Positions 24,128-34,188 of a stretch of DNA of 64,000 nt are shown piece after piece. Position 1 is the first letter of the stretch. Each line of letters starts with the position of its first letter. The notes under the pieces are model-generated. The model saw only the letters and a program-made list of their open reading frames with translations. It was not told where the DNA came from and searched no databases. Both the position numbers and the translations under genes were made by a program. Source of the DNA: Raffaelea ambrosiae (lineage: Eukaryota > Ascomycota > Sordariomycetes > Ophiostomatales > Ophiostomataceae); contig PCDI01000001.1 in NCBI GenBank assembly GCA_002778195.1, positions 248,001 through 312,000 on the forward strand, in the 5' to 3' direction.

Positions 24128-24377
24128 AGCTGGCAGAGACTTGGCCGATCACCAACTGTTCACCATTGGCCCTACTCTACAGTTGCATTTTCGCTTATCG
24201 ATGCTCCTGACAGCACATGGAACCCGTCATATAAGAGGTACGGCCATGGAGGCGTCGGGGCACCCATTACGCGGCTCGCTAGCTATGCACCTCGAGCCGA
24301 CTTGCTTTCTTTTCTTTTCTTTTCTTTTTTCTGGCTGCTTTTCTTTCGCCATTTAGCTCTGAAGAAAATAGCTAATA

Positions 24378-26034
24378 ATGACGTCGTCTCCGGCTCTTGG
24401 GAAGTCTGCGCTGTCGCATGCCGTGTCGATTGAAGTAGTTCCGTGGTGGAAGGATCATGGCCTCCGCAAGCTGGTCGCCTGGCAGTCTCTGGTCATGGCC
24501 AGCCAGATGATTGTTGGTTACGACGAGGTCGTGGCCAGCGGCTTCCAGTCCATGAAGCCTTGGAAAGAGGGTAGGCGCTCCCTTTTGTATACCGGCCTTC
24601 ATGCTTCCAAGGCCCGACAATTCGACATGGAGGACCCCTACTAATATCATTACCACCTCCCCAGCTATGGGAAATCCGGATTCTAGTACCGTCGGTCTTA
24701 TCACGGCTATTGTGTTTGTCGGCGGCTTCGCAGGTGCCATGGTGGCGGCCTTCCCGGCCGATATGTTTGGTCGTCGTCCGGCCATGCTCTTCGGCCTGTT
24801 GTTGGCCATCGCCGGCTCTGCCATGCAGGCAGCCGCACCCACACGTAACGTCTTCTTGGGCGGCCGTCTTGTGCTGGGATTCGGGATCAGTTTTACCACG
24901 TCAGCGGGGCCCAGTCTGATGAACGAGCTCGGCCACCCACGGCTGCGTGGCCGTATGGCCGGCATGTTCAATGTGCTGTGGTATGTCGGGTCCATCATAG
25001 CATCCTGGCTGAGCTTTGGCACTGGACACCTAAACACCAACTGGTCGTGGCGCATCCCGTCCATTGTGCAGACCTGTCTGCCCGTGCTGCTCTTTATCGG
25101 CGTGTGCTTCATGCCGGAGTCTCCCCGCTGGCTGTATGCCAAGGGCCGTAGCGCCGAAGCCAGGAAGGTCCTGGTCAAATATCACGCCAACGGCGACGCC
25201 TCCTCGGAGCTGGTTGCACTTGAGATCGCCGAGATTGTGGCCGCGCTGGCGGCAGACAAAGAGGCCGAACGAGACTCTTGGCGGCACATTCTGACGTCGC
25301 GGACGAACAGGCACAGTCTGGGCATTGCTGTGTCCGTCGCCGTCCTGACGCTGTGGACGGGCCAGAGCGTGATCACGTACTATTTTTCCCCCATCCTGGA
25401 CAGTGTCGGCATCACCGGCACGAGCCAGCAGACGGGCATCAACGGCGGCATGGCCATATGGAACCTGCTGTGCAGCGTAACAGGCGCCGTGCTGGTGGAG
25501 CGGATCGGACGCCGGCCACTCTGGCTGGCATCGTTTATCGGCATGATCATGGCCAACGTGCCCCTGACGATCGCCAGCGCCATGTACACGGACCACGGCT
25601 CGCAGCCGGCCGCCTATGTGGTGATTGTGTTCTTGTTTTTGTATAATGCCGCCTTCAACCTGGCGTGCAACCCGCTGTTGTACTGCTACTCGCCCGAGGT
25701 CTTGCCATACAGCCTGCGCAACCGCGGCCTCGCCCTGCAGATCCTCATCAGCCAGGCCTGCTTGACGGTCAACCAATACGTCAACCCAATCGCTCTTGAC
25801 CGTATCGGTTATTGGTATTTTGTGTTTTACCTGGGCATGAACTTCGTGGCCGTTGCCATTGTCTACTTTACTTTCCCTGAGACGAAGGGCTACACGCTCG
25901 AGGAGCTCGGCATGATCTTTGAGAATGGTGGAAGCGTCCGCGCGCCTGTGTTGCAGGGCAAGTTCATTGGCGACATGGAGGTGGAGGCGATACCCAGTGT
26001 TGGTGAAAAGAAAAGGGAAGCCGGCCGTGTTTGA
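24378..26034 (+). CDS. MFS sugar-type transporter
   Basis: Two exons, 24378-24570 and 24665-26034, encode 520 residues. The 94-nt intron (gtaggc...ccccag) joins MKPWKE to AMGNPDSS through an Ala codon. Sugar-porter signatures are present: FGRRP after helix 2, the RLRGR loop, PESPRWLYAKGR before the central loop, ERIGRRP, and PETKGYTLEELGMIF after the last helix. About twelve hydrophobic helices can be placed, with a central cytoplasmic loop near residues 205-270. It resembles the lactose-permease/hexose-like branch of fungal transporters and should sit in the plasma membrane; the substrate is not readable from sequence. It shares its promoter with the dioxygenase gene, which suggests co-induction. 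The C-terminal tail is short. Confidence 0.93.
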
Positions 26035-26222
26035 GATCCCGGCGCAAGCGTTTTGAATTTGCTATCCTGTTCTATCCTATACTGGGTAAATGGGGGGTAG
26101 TAGTTGCAGCCACTTAGTTGTTTTTAAAAAAAAAAAATAATAAAAACCCTGTACGATGAAGCAGTGGTATGCAATGCGTAAAACATGATGTTATCGTCAG
26201 CACCCGATCCGTCCCTGGCAAC

Positions 26223-27348
26223 TCATGATGATGAGGGCTCCACTGGCTTCTTTGGTCGAATCTTGCGAATAATAACAGCCTTCCCTTCACGTTCCCAACC
26301 CACGTTGTAGTCTTTTTGCAGCGCCTCCCAGCTGATGCCCGTGGATGTCTCTAGGAAGCCCACATCTTCAAGTCGCAGATACGCCCGCCCAAAGCATTTC
26401 AGTGTCAGGATGCGCATGTCGTGCTCGGCAAACTCCATCAGCTTCATCTGATGGCCGTCGACGTGCTGCATCAGCGCACGAAACGCCACCCAGTCATCGT
26501 GCGCCAGTGCGGCCAGAACAGTGTCAATGTTCTCGCTGCGTAGTCGGTGGACAGTGCGCAGGCGGTAAGCCTCGGCGAGGTCGGCCCGGCGGCAGGCGGC
26601 ATCGAGCACGAGATAGCCAATGATCTCGGTGGACTCCAGGTGTGTGAGGGGGTTGCGGCGGTGGATGAAGCGCAGCAAGTGCAGGATGGCTGGGTGGTAT
26701 GCCTCGGGCTGCTTGGCCATGATGGCGAGGCGGATGCAGAAGAGGTAGGCCTGGGTGGCAAAGTCGTCGGCGCGCTTGGAGGCGACAATGGCTTCCCGGA
26801 GCTTGCGAAGGGCCATGAGGACGTCCGAGAGGCCTTTGGAGGAGTCTGGTCTACCGGCTGCTGTAACGGAGGATGTTGATGAGGGCGATGGAGACGGTGT
26901 CATGCTAGCCGTGGCCCTCTGTCGCCAGGACAGCGCCTGGTGCACGTGGGCATTGGATGCAGACGATGGCGATGATGCTGGCAATCCTGCATTCCGAGAC
27001 ACAGAGGCCTTGTCACCACCGCTGTATTCCTTATCCTTCAAAGACAGCCGCGCAAAGTGCTCCTGCAGGCCATCTCTCGATTTCGCATCCGTGCAGAAGG
27101 CCAGATATCGCTCGATGATCTTGGTGTAGTAGTGCTCCTGGGTCTTGGGTTCAAGCAGTCTGTCTTGCAGTCAGATTACAGTCAAGTCAAGAAAGCGCCT
27201 CGTGGACAAAACGCTAGCCCTCAAGACCACCCGCAAGATCATACCTGGTCTCGCCCTTGGAGGGCAGGCCGTAGACATCGAGGGGATCCAGCTCGACCGG
27301 CCGCAATCGGCCCCACCCGCCAACAGACGGACCGCGACGTGGAGTCAT
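26223..27348 (-). CDS. CSN8/PSMD8/eIF3K-like (PCI-related) protein
   Basis: Two minus-strand exons, 27348-27245 and 27159-26223, encode 346 residues. The 85-nt intron joins LPSKGET to RLLEPKTQEHYYTK through an Arg codon. The N-terminus (WGRLRPVELDPLDVYGLPSK) and the YTKIIERYLAFC segment lead into a Ser/Pro-rich linker. A helical domain follows from about residue 130, with YHPAILHLLRFIH, EIIGYLVLDAACRRADLAEAY and LTLKCFGRAYLRLE. This resembles the helical CSN8/PSMD8/eIF3K fold of proteasome-lid, COP9 and eIF3 subunits. I do not think it is a canonical subunit of those complexes, because the N-terminal half is specific to filamentous ascomycetes. Function unknown. Confidence 0.75.
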
Positions 27349-27722
27349 AAGGTCTACTGTATGTCCATGCTAATAGGTGCTTTGGCGGAGGAGGAGAGGC
27401 GGCACGAAGCTGCCTTCAAAAAAATACACACGGGAGTTGGGGAAGTGAACGGTCCTATCTCTATTGCTGTCTGGCTAAGATATGGTACAGCTGTGGTGGG
27501 GCAATAATAGTTACTAGTTATGTAGCGGCAGTCATTACAGGGCCTGCCCAGAGTTCCAGACATGCACCGCCACAGTATTTAAGAGCTGTGGCGGTCAGAC
27601 TGGAGGTCGCTTCCCACGTCGCTGAGAACAGCCATGAACAAATGCAGCGCAAGGGGCCTTCTATGGAACAGGAGAGGAAGGAACGTTTCTGTCGAGGCAG
27701 GTTCTCTCGAGCCCTCCCCGCA
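27349..27722. other. Short intergenic stretch, nothing recognised
   Basis: These 374 bp separate the CSN8-like start from the end of the exonuclease-domain gene; both genes are on the minus strand. The stretch presumably holds the promoter of the former and the 3' end of the latter. I see no other feature. Confidence 0.6.
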
Positions 27723-28436
27723 TTAAACTTGCCACGGAGAAAATCGCTTCGTAGGTCCCATAGGGTCGTATGCGGCAGAATGCGCCAAGGTGACCCGGCG
27801 AGCGCTCTCTGTCTTGACTTTGGCCAGCCAGTCTGTCCCGATGCGTCCCATATAAAGATCATACAAGGCAGGCAGCAGCCGGACGTCGTTGGCACAGTAC
27901 TCGATGGTGTCCGCGGCCATGGGACGGGCAGCAAAAATGTTGGTAGGCATGAGACCGGTGACCTCCTTTTTGATACGCGCCCACTGATAGCTTTGGAGGG
28001 AGGGGGGTCGCAAGTCAAATTGGACGCACTTGTCGAGGCCACGAATGTAAGTCTTGGGGCCAGTGCGGGTGGCCACCTCGAGCAGCTGGACGTCTAGGAC
28101 GCCCCGGATGCCGACTTGGTAGAGAGCCCACAGGGCATCAGCGTCGTTCCGTACATCCCACAGATGCTTGGGGATGGCCGGGTCTTCGAGAACTGACTTG
28201 AATGTCCTTCCACTGGGGGTGGCCGTTGTGAAGGCCTCACCCTGAAGCGAGTGGACGTCTATCAGCCAGACAGAGTTCTGCGGATGGACGAGGACAGTGA
28301 CGATGGCAATGCTCCCAGTTCGGCATAGTTTGTACCCCTCCAGATCGACATAGAGGGTGCTTTCGGGAGAGATGCTCTCAAGAAAAGTTTGCAACTCTGC
28401 GGTGGATGAGACGATGGTGGGAGGTGGGGAAGCCAT
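27723..28436 (-). CDS. 3'-5' exonuclease (DEDDy) domain protein
   Basis: A single exon on the minus strand encodes 237 residues from ATG at 28436. The frame is open further upstream but has no supporting homology there. The DEDD exonuclease motifs are visible: Asp31 and Glu33 in YVDLEGYKL, Asp98 in VRNDADAL, and a Tyr180-x3-Asp184 pair in EYCANDVRLL, which makes it the DEDDy subtype. This family includes RNase D, Egalitarian-like and WRN-exonuclease-like proteins that trim RNA or DNA 3' ends using two metal ions. No targeting signal or second domain (HRDC, KH) is seen, so it is a minimal fungal member with unknown substrate. Its promoter is divergent from that of the SDR gene. Confidence 0.85.
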   Translation of the reverse strand: MASPPPTIVSSTAELQTFLESISPESTLYVDLEGYKLCRTGSIAIVTVLVHPQNSVWLIDVHSLQGEAFTTATPSGRTFKSVLEDPAIPKHLWDVRNDADALWALYQVGIRGVLDVQLLEVATRTGPKTYIRGLDKCVQFDLRPPSLQSYQWARIKKEVTGLMPTNIFAARPMAADTIEYCANDVRLLPALYDLYMGRIGTDWLAKVKTESARRVTLAHSAAYDPMGPTKRFSPWQV

Positions 28437-29281
28437 TTCGTGAGAGATTCGAGATGCTGACCGCTGCCAAAACTTATTCGAAAGAGAGAAACGCGTACAG
28501 CTGGCACTGCTAGCTGTGCCATTTGGAAGAACTGCTGTCCTTATATCTTGGCGGCGTAGACATGCTGGCACTATCAAGCCGGCGCAGCTGCCCGGTAACT
28601 TGCCCGACAAGCCAGGAACATATCCTTTCCAGAAAGATTGCAGACGGCTGTCTGTTGTGTAGGCACTGGTGGTCCGCCTGGCTGAGCCGCAGAAAGGCTG
28701 TTGGCCTGCGCAGAACCATGATCTGTCTGACCAGGGTTCGGTTCTTGCGGCCACAGCCTATCAGCGACCGGCAAAGCTCCGAGGGTGCGCAGCACCACAA
28801 AACAAGGGGCACTGTTGAAGTCAAACAGATTCCGATCAAGGCGTCATCAATTTTTTTTTAGCTTTTTAGTAGCAATGAAGGGAATAAACGGGTCCCCTAA
28901 GCAAGTGTGGCAGAAGATGGTACATGGGCAAGCAGTGCGGGGGAAGCCAGACGTGTGGAGACGTTGAACCTCGGCATCCGGGTACCCCATATGAGTACAT
29001 AGAAAGCCGTTCGCGGATATTGGATCGGCAGAGCTGCTGTTCTTGCACCATTCCAGCGAGTGCCTCGGCCATCTGCTTGGAAATATAAAGCACACACGAC
29101 ACGAAGCGGATTGATTTTTCTTGCGTCCTATTTTGTCGCATTTACCACACACACGCCCTACCAGTTGCTGTCGCGGAAGCATATTTGTCGTCCCATTATT
29201 TCGGATAGACACAGCCGTACATCCCCCCCCCCCCTTGGTTTTTGCTTCGTCTTCGCTATCCAAAGACACATCCCTGCCACC
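28437..29281. promoter_or_regulatory. Divergent promoter region of exonuclease and SDR genes
   Basis: These 845 bp lie between two divergent starts. TATAAA occurs at 29085-29090, about 195 nt before the SDR start. A TATAAG on the minus strand near 28536-28541 lies about 100 nt before the exonuclease start. A C12 run lies at 29223-29234. No gene is supported inside. Confidence 0.5.
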
Positions 29282-30245
29282 ATGTCGGACCGTCTCGCCC
29301 AGATCGCAGGCCACATCCAGCCTGGCAAGGGCCTCCTCGATGGCCAGGTTGCCATCATCACGGGCTCCGCTCAGGGCATCGGCGCCGAGACCGCGCGGCT
29401 CTTTGCCGAGCAGGGCGCCAAGGTGGTTGTGTCAGACATCGACGCGGCCAAGGCGGCCGCCACGGTCGACGCCATCAAGAAAAACGGTGGCCAGGCCATT
29501 GCCGTGGCCGGCGACATGCTGGACCAGGCGTACATTGACAAGCTGGTCAAGGAGGCGGCCGCCTTTGGCAACGGCAAGATCCACATCATTGTCAACAACG
29601 CCGGCTACACCTGGGATGCGGTGATCCACAAGGTGAGCAAGTCTCCTGGCCCCAAAGTTCTAGAAGCTCTAGAAGCTCGTCTAGAGGCCCGCCTAGAAGC
29701 CCGTGATTGCACCTTACTAATACCCTCAATAGATGACCGACAAGCAGTGGGACAACATCCTCGACCTGCACGCCAAGGCCCCCTTCCGCCTCATCCGGGC
29801 TGCCGCTCCCTACTTCCGTGTCACCGACGGTGAGCGCCGTAACATCATCAACATCAGCAGCACATCCGGCGTCAACGGCAACGCGGGCCAGGCCAACTAC
29901 TCGCTGGCCAAGGCTGGTGTCACCGGTCTCACCAAGACCCTCGCCAAGGAGTGGGGCCCCAAGTTCGGCGTGCGCGTCAACACTGTTGGTTTTGGCCACA
30001 TCCAAACGCGCCTGACGGCGGCCAAGGAGAAGGGCGGCTTTGTCACCGGCCCCGACGGCGAGAAGATTGCCCTCGGTATCCCGACGGCACCCAAGGAGCT
30101 GCAGGAGAAGGCCCTGCTGGACATCCCGCTGCGCCGCCCCGGCTCGGCCACCGAGGCTGCCGCCGCCGTCCTGGCCGTGGCCAGCCCGCTGTTCGACTAC
30201 GTCTCCGGCCAGACTATCATGGTGACGGGTGGCCGCAACATCTAG
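29282..30245 (+). CDS. Short-chain dehydrogenase/reductase, FabG-like
   Basis: Two exons, 29282-29632 and 29733-30245, encode 287 residues; the 100-nt intron lies between codons. The Rossmann motif TGSAQGIG is at 27-34, NNAG lies in exon 1, and catalytic Ser (near 159-160 in NISSTSG), Tyr173 and Lys177 (YSLAK) are in exon 2. The C-terminus YVSGQTIMVTGGRNI is typical of 3-oxoacyl reductases. It is probably an NAD(P)H-dependent ketoreductase of FabG type. The extra 20 N-terminal residues do not look like a strong mitochondrial presequence and no peroxisomal tag is present, so location and substrate are open. The intron contains an unusual set of CTAGAAGC-like repeats. Confidence 0.92.
29660..29700 (+). 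repeat. CTAGAAGC-like repeats inside the SDR intron
   Basis: Units CTAGAAGCT (29660-29668 and 29669-29677), CTAGAGGCC (29681-29689) and CTAGAAGC (29693-29700) form a short degenerate tandem array in the middle of the SDR intron, upstream of the TACTAAT branch-like sequence. Confidence 0.75.
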
Positions 30246-30436
30246 GACGGGAATGGGCCTGGGAGGGAGTGTGGAAAATAAAACAAAACAAAATGACGGC
30301 ACAAATTTTTTTTTTGGTTTGATTTGTTTTCATCAGCTTGCGCTTGTATATAAAAAACCTGGACATTATAAACCCAAACCCATCGCATGTATACCCGTGC
30401 CTGTGTCTTTACTTGCCTTGCTCTGGTTCTGCTCGG

Positions 30437-32921
30437 TCACTCAACGCCCAATTCCATGATGCGTACCAGCCCCGATGCCAGGGACGCCGCCGCCCACCAG
30501 CCACACTCCAGGTTGGGATTCCATGACACGGTGGTGACGCGCGTCAACGGCTCGTGAACCACTGTCTGTCCCGGCTCGCGCTCAACGTCGCTGCTGGGGC
30601 CATCTTCTGCCTCGTCTGCCTCGTCTGCCTCGTCAGGGCCGTCAGACTCGATTTCTCCGCTGTCCTCCTCCTCCTTTACCTGTGTGTTTGCGTCTCCACC
30701 GGCTGCTACCGTCGCCCGGGCCTTCCTAAGATAGGCTACGCTAGGGTTTCCATTCTTCTCCGGCTCGAATCCCTGTAGGATGCGCACAGCCCCGCGGACC
30801 GACTTTCCATGGAGACTACCACCCGGCTGGGGCCGGTATTCGCTGTCAAAAACCTTGATCTTGTACGCAATGTCGCCACGATTCATAAACACTTTGCGCA
30901 GCATGTTGCACGCCCAGAGACTGCCGTCGGCCCGACCGACCAGAGCATAAGGGTGCGTTGCGCCAACAGAGAGACACGTCGGTGGCGCGGCAGCGTAACC
31001 GGGGAAGAACAGGCGTGGCACGGGATAGAAGCGAACGTGCGAAATATCGAGGTTGGTGTTGAGAGGGCCGTTGGCGGGCGCCGAGGTGGCGAATCCTTGC
31101 ATGTGGTCATTCCACAATAGGAGACCCGGCTGGAAGCGCAGAACTATGTTCTGGTGGAACGTGTGTTCGCTGCTGGGGCGGGTCAGGTCGATGAGCCGTG
31201 AGAGTCCGCCAACTGGTTGCGAGGCGACCATGTAGGGATAGGATGGGTATCCTGAAGAGATCTCTAGAATCTGGGTATTGTACACTGGAACACGTTGCAG
31301 CAGCATCTGGGGGAATATGGACCAGACGGTGATGGAGCCATCGCTATGGCCAAGGGCAATGCGGTTGATGCCGATCCAGGAAAGACAGGTCACGGTGACG
31401 TTGTACTCGTCGAGGCTGCCCAGGGTTGCTGCCGGGCGGTCAACGTATTCTGCTGATGTCAGTTGCCTGATGGGCGCATTGGGGAGATACAAAAGGCCAA
31501 TACCTACCATATTGTCTAGAATCTTCCGTGGTCTCCTTGACTTCGATGATGCGGACAAGACCATCACCCGTCAGGACAGCTAGTAGCCCAGAGGTGGGCA
31601 TTGGTTGCCCATCAATGGCCACGAGAGGAACGGGACACCATTGCAGCAACCTGGGCCTTCCCCAGCTGAAGCAGTAGACGCGGTCGAGATGTGGTGATGC
31701 TCTGGGATTGTCTCTTCCACCTAGAGAAACCTTCCAGAGCTGGATGCTGCCGGACTTGATATCGCCTTTGTAGTTCTCGTGTTGTCTAAGATTCGGCTTT
31801 TGCAGATCTTGGTCATCGTAAGGGATGGCAGCGAGGGCCAGAATCTGGTCGACACAGCCCGTGCGTGGTGCCCAAGCCATGGACAGGACAATACCGCCGA
31901 CGTCCAGCATCCAGCCAGAGGTGCCCTCGTCATCGCCCAAGGCAGGCAGGCCGGACGCCCGCAGTGGCTTGCACTGTCCGGCTCTGAAGTTGACTTGCTG
32001 CTGGCTACTCGCTGGTCCCAGCAGCGTGATCAGTTCTCCATTTGCTTTCGGCATGAACGTCTTGACGTCTATAGGGAGCATGGCATGCGTCTTCTGCGCC
32101 TGTCTACCTCCATGCGCAGGGGCATGCCACCGCTGGAACCAATTCCGGTGTGCCTTGATCTGGTCGGCCTCGAAATTGGCGGGTAACCAAGGGCTGGGCA
32201 GAACATATCCAGAGTTGTAGTCGTCCACGAGGTCATTGCCATCTTCCTCGACTGCTGGGTGCTGGTCTTGTCGAGGCGTCCTCCTTGGGAGCACGGGGTA
32301 GTCCTTCCAGCGCCAGCGCAACTTGTTAAGAATGGCAATGGCTTCAACATCACGACCACACAGAATCTCAACCAAGGTCCGGTAGCGATCCCACTTCCTT
32401 AGAGGTCCTGTATAGACGCGCGTGTTGCGGCTGTCCTGTGGATACGCCTGGATCTTGTATACGTCGCTGGGAGGCTCTGCCGCCTCGACCAGTTCCCCTT
32501 CTGGTGCGCTTGACTCGTCTTCGGAATCGGGAATCCGGCGCCGCTGACGAGATGCGCCGCCTACCCGGCCACCTCTTCCTCTGCGCCCTTTCCTTCCACG
32601 GGATGGCTTCCCTCCTCTTGAATAGTCTCGGTCGCCATCGCTGTCGCTCTCAGTGGCCTCTTCTTCGTCCTCCTCAGCCGAGCTGTGCTTCGGAGAGGGA
32701 AAGCCATCATCAGAACCGTCTCCCGCTCTTGGCGAGTTGGGTTCTTCAAAGGCGGGTTCGGGGCTGAGTTCATTAAGAGTAGAACCTGGGTCTCCGTGGA
32801 CAGAGTTCAATTTCTCAGCCCTTGGTTCACCATTGGGGGAGCCTGGCTCGTCATGCTTTGACGGTGTCCTGTCCGCGTCCACCGCAGTTCTCCCTCTCCG
32901 AGAAGATCTGCGTGGGGGCAT
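30437..32921 (-). CDS. WD40 protein of TFIIIC-subunit type (Tfc6/Sfc6-like)
   Basis: Two minus-strand exons, 32921-31508 and 31449-30437, encode 808 residues. The 58-nt intron ends in cagcag, so one Ala can be included or skipped. The N-terminal 150 residues are acidic and basic low complexity, with RGRKGRRGRGGRVGG resembling AT-hook or nucleolar sequence. WD40-like repeats follow, for example GIVLSMAWAP, KSGSIQLWKV, VTCLSWIGINRIALGHSDGSITVWS and RVTTVSWNP. This layout (basic N-terminus, divergent beta-propeller, acidic insert, last blade LASGLVRIMEL) matches the TFIIIC subunit that binds the B box of tRNA genes in fungi. Assignment to Tfc6/GTF3C2 is by architecture and remembered similarity; another chromatin WD40 protein is possible. 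Confidence 0.8.
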
Positions 32922-33498
32922 TGTTTTGTCTCATTGCATGGCGCTTTTGTGGTCTTGATGTTTCGTTTCGCTTGGGATCTAACTATTTCGTTGGCGGTGA
33001 AAGCTCTGAGTGGCAGGTGGTAACCCCGAAAATGTGGCAGGAACGGTTTGCGCCCTGGTCCGACTCACCACCAACTCACTAAAATCTGGGTGGGCAGCAC
33101 AAACCTGTACCACGAGGCTGATGCTGATCACTCTGGGACGAATCATACAACAGAAGGCCTCCCTTCAGGGACAGGGATGCCACACACATACACACACACA
33201 TACACAATTGGCACTTTATCTCGCGTTCCAGGCACAGTGTGTATTGTATTATTAGCGCCTAGATGTAGCTGAAACAAGGCAATGCGAGACAGAAAGAAGG
33301 CTACCCTGCCTCAGTTTGCTAGCACGATTGTGTTACAATGGCGAGAAAACAATTTAAACGAAGGCCTTTTTCCCCCTCCCTCTATGTTTTCCGCGCTTTG
33401 TTTCCTGTCCTTTGTTGCTCGCGCATCTTGCAATCGGACGGCGAAACCCTCTCCGAGCTCCCTCCATTATCTCCTCAAGTAGTTCCCGGTTGCGCGCT
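32922..33498. other. Intergenic stretch with CA-rich microsatellite
   Basis: These 577 bp separate the TFIIIC-like start from the end of the CFEM gene; both genes are on the minus strand. An imperfect CACACA/TACACA microsatellite lies at about 33181-33206. No gene is supported. Confidence 0.6.
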
Positions 33499-34188
33499 TT
33501 ACAGCATAGCCGCAATGGCCATGATGCCACCGACGAGGCCACCGACAAGGCCGGCGGTCTCGCGCGGGGCCGGGTTGGAGGTGCTCGAGGAAGTCGTGGC
33601 GGCGGCGGCAGTGGCGGACGACGCGCCCGAGGCAGCAGCAGTCGTAGCAGCGGTGGTGGCGGCAGCAGTGCCGGTCTCAGTGGCAGTAGTGCTGCCCGTG
33701 GCCGTGCCGGTGGTAGCGCCAGTAGCGGTGGCAGTGGCGGAGGTGCTGGCGGGCGTGGTGGCAGAAGCGCCCGAGGCTGTCGAGGCGCAGGTCACGGCGC
33801 TGGGGACGGTGACGCCGTTGGCAGCGCAGAGCTGGGAAGCGAAGACGACAGCGGAGCTCTGGTCAGACTCGTCGCAGCCGCCGGGCTGAGCGAGACAGCA
33901 GGCAATGTCGGAGAGGAAGCTCTTGTCCGCGCAGATGCACTTGATGCCGGTGCCGCAGTTGCCAATGCCTTTGGTGAGGAAGCTGTTGGCACAGGATTGC
34001 TATGAGAAGGAGTTAGAGAGGACGAGGAACGGGAGAGGCAGACGAGAAGGTCGTAAAGGCAGTATGGTCACGAACAGCATCTAGGGAAGGACCGGGGAAG
34101 AGCTTCTGCTTACCGCGCAAGTGGGCAGAGCGCTGTACTGGGCGGCAGCAAGGCCGACAAAGGCGGCGACAGCAGCGAATGTCTTCAT
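33499..34188 (-). CDS. CFEM-domain GPI-anchored cell-surface protein
   Basis: Two minus-strand exons, 34188-34114 and 33999-33499, encode 191 residues; the 114-nt intron falls between C-A and Q-S-C of the CFEM domain. Residues 1-17 form a signal peptide (MKTFAAVAAFVGLAAAQ). The CFEM domain spans about 18-90, with LPTCAQSC, GNCGTG, KCIC and GGC and the final QLCAANGV. Nine cysteines are present, one more than the canonical eight (an ACC pair). A Ser/Thr/Ala-rich spacer follows, and the protein ends in a hydrophobic GLVGGIMAIAAML tail expected to be replaced by a GPI anchor. CFEM proteins act in haem/iron uptake, cell-wall integrity or as effectors; the Asp that supports haem binding in Candida CFEMs may correspond to CADKSF here, which is inference. 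Confidence 0.9.

Larger units (their letters stand above)
23671..24377. promoter_or_regulatory. Bidirectional promoter between dioxygenase and MFS genes
   Basis: These 707 bp separate the two divergent start codons. They contain a three-unit CGG repeat (23911-23937), a CGGCCG pair (24111-24127), TATA-like elements for each direction (23887-23896 on the minus strand and 24230-24235 on the plus strand), and a TTTTC-rich tract (about 24305-24335) before the MFS start. Confidence 0.6.

Noticed and set aside
33338..34005. Overlapping plus-strand frames of Gly/Ser/Ala/Val repeats
   Set aside because: They are antisense to the Ser/Thr/Ala-rich tail of the CFEM protein.
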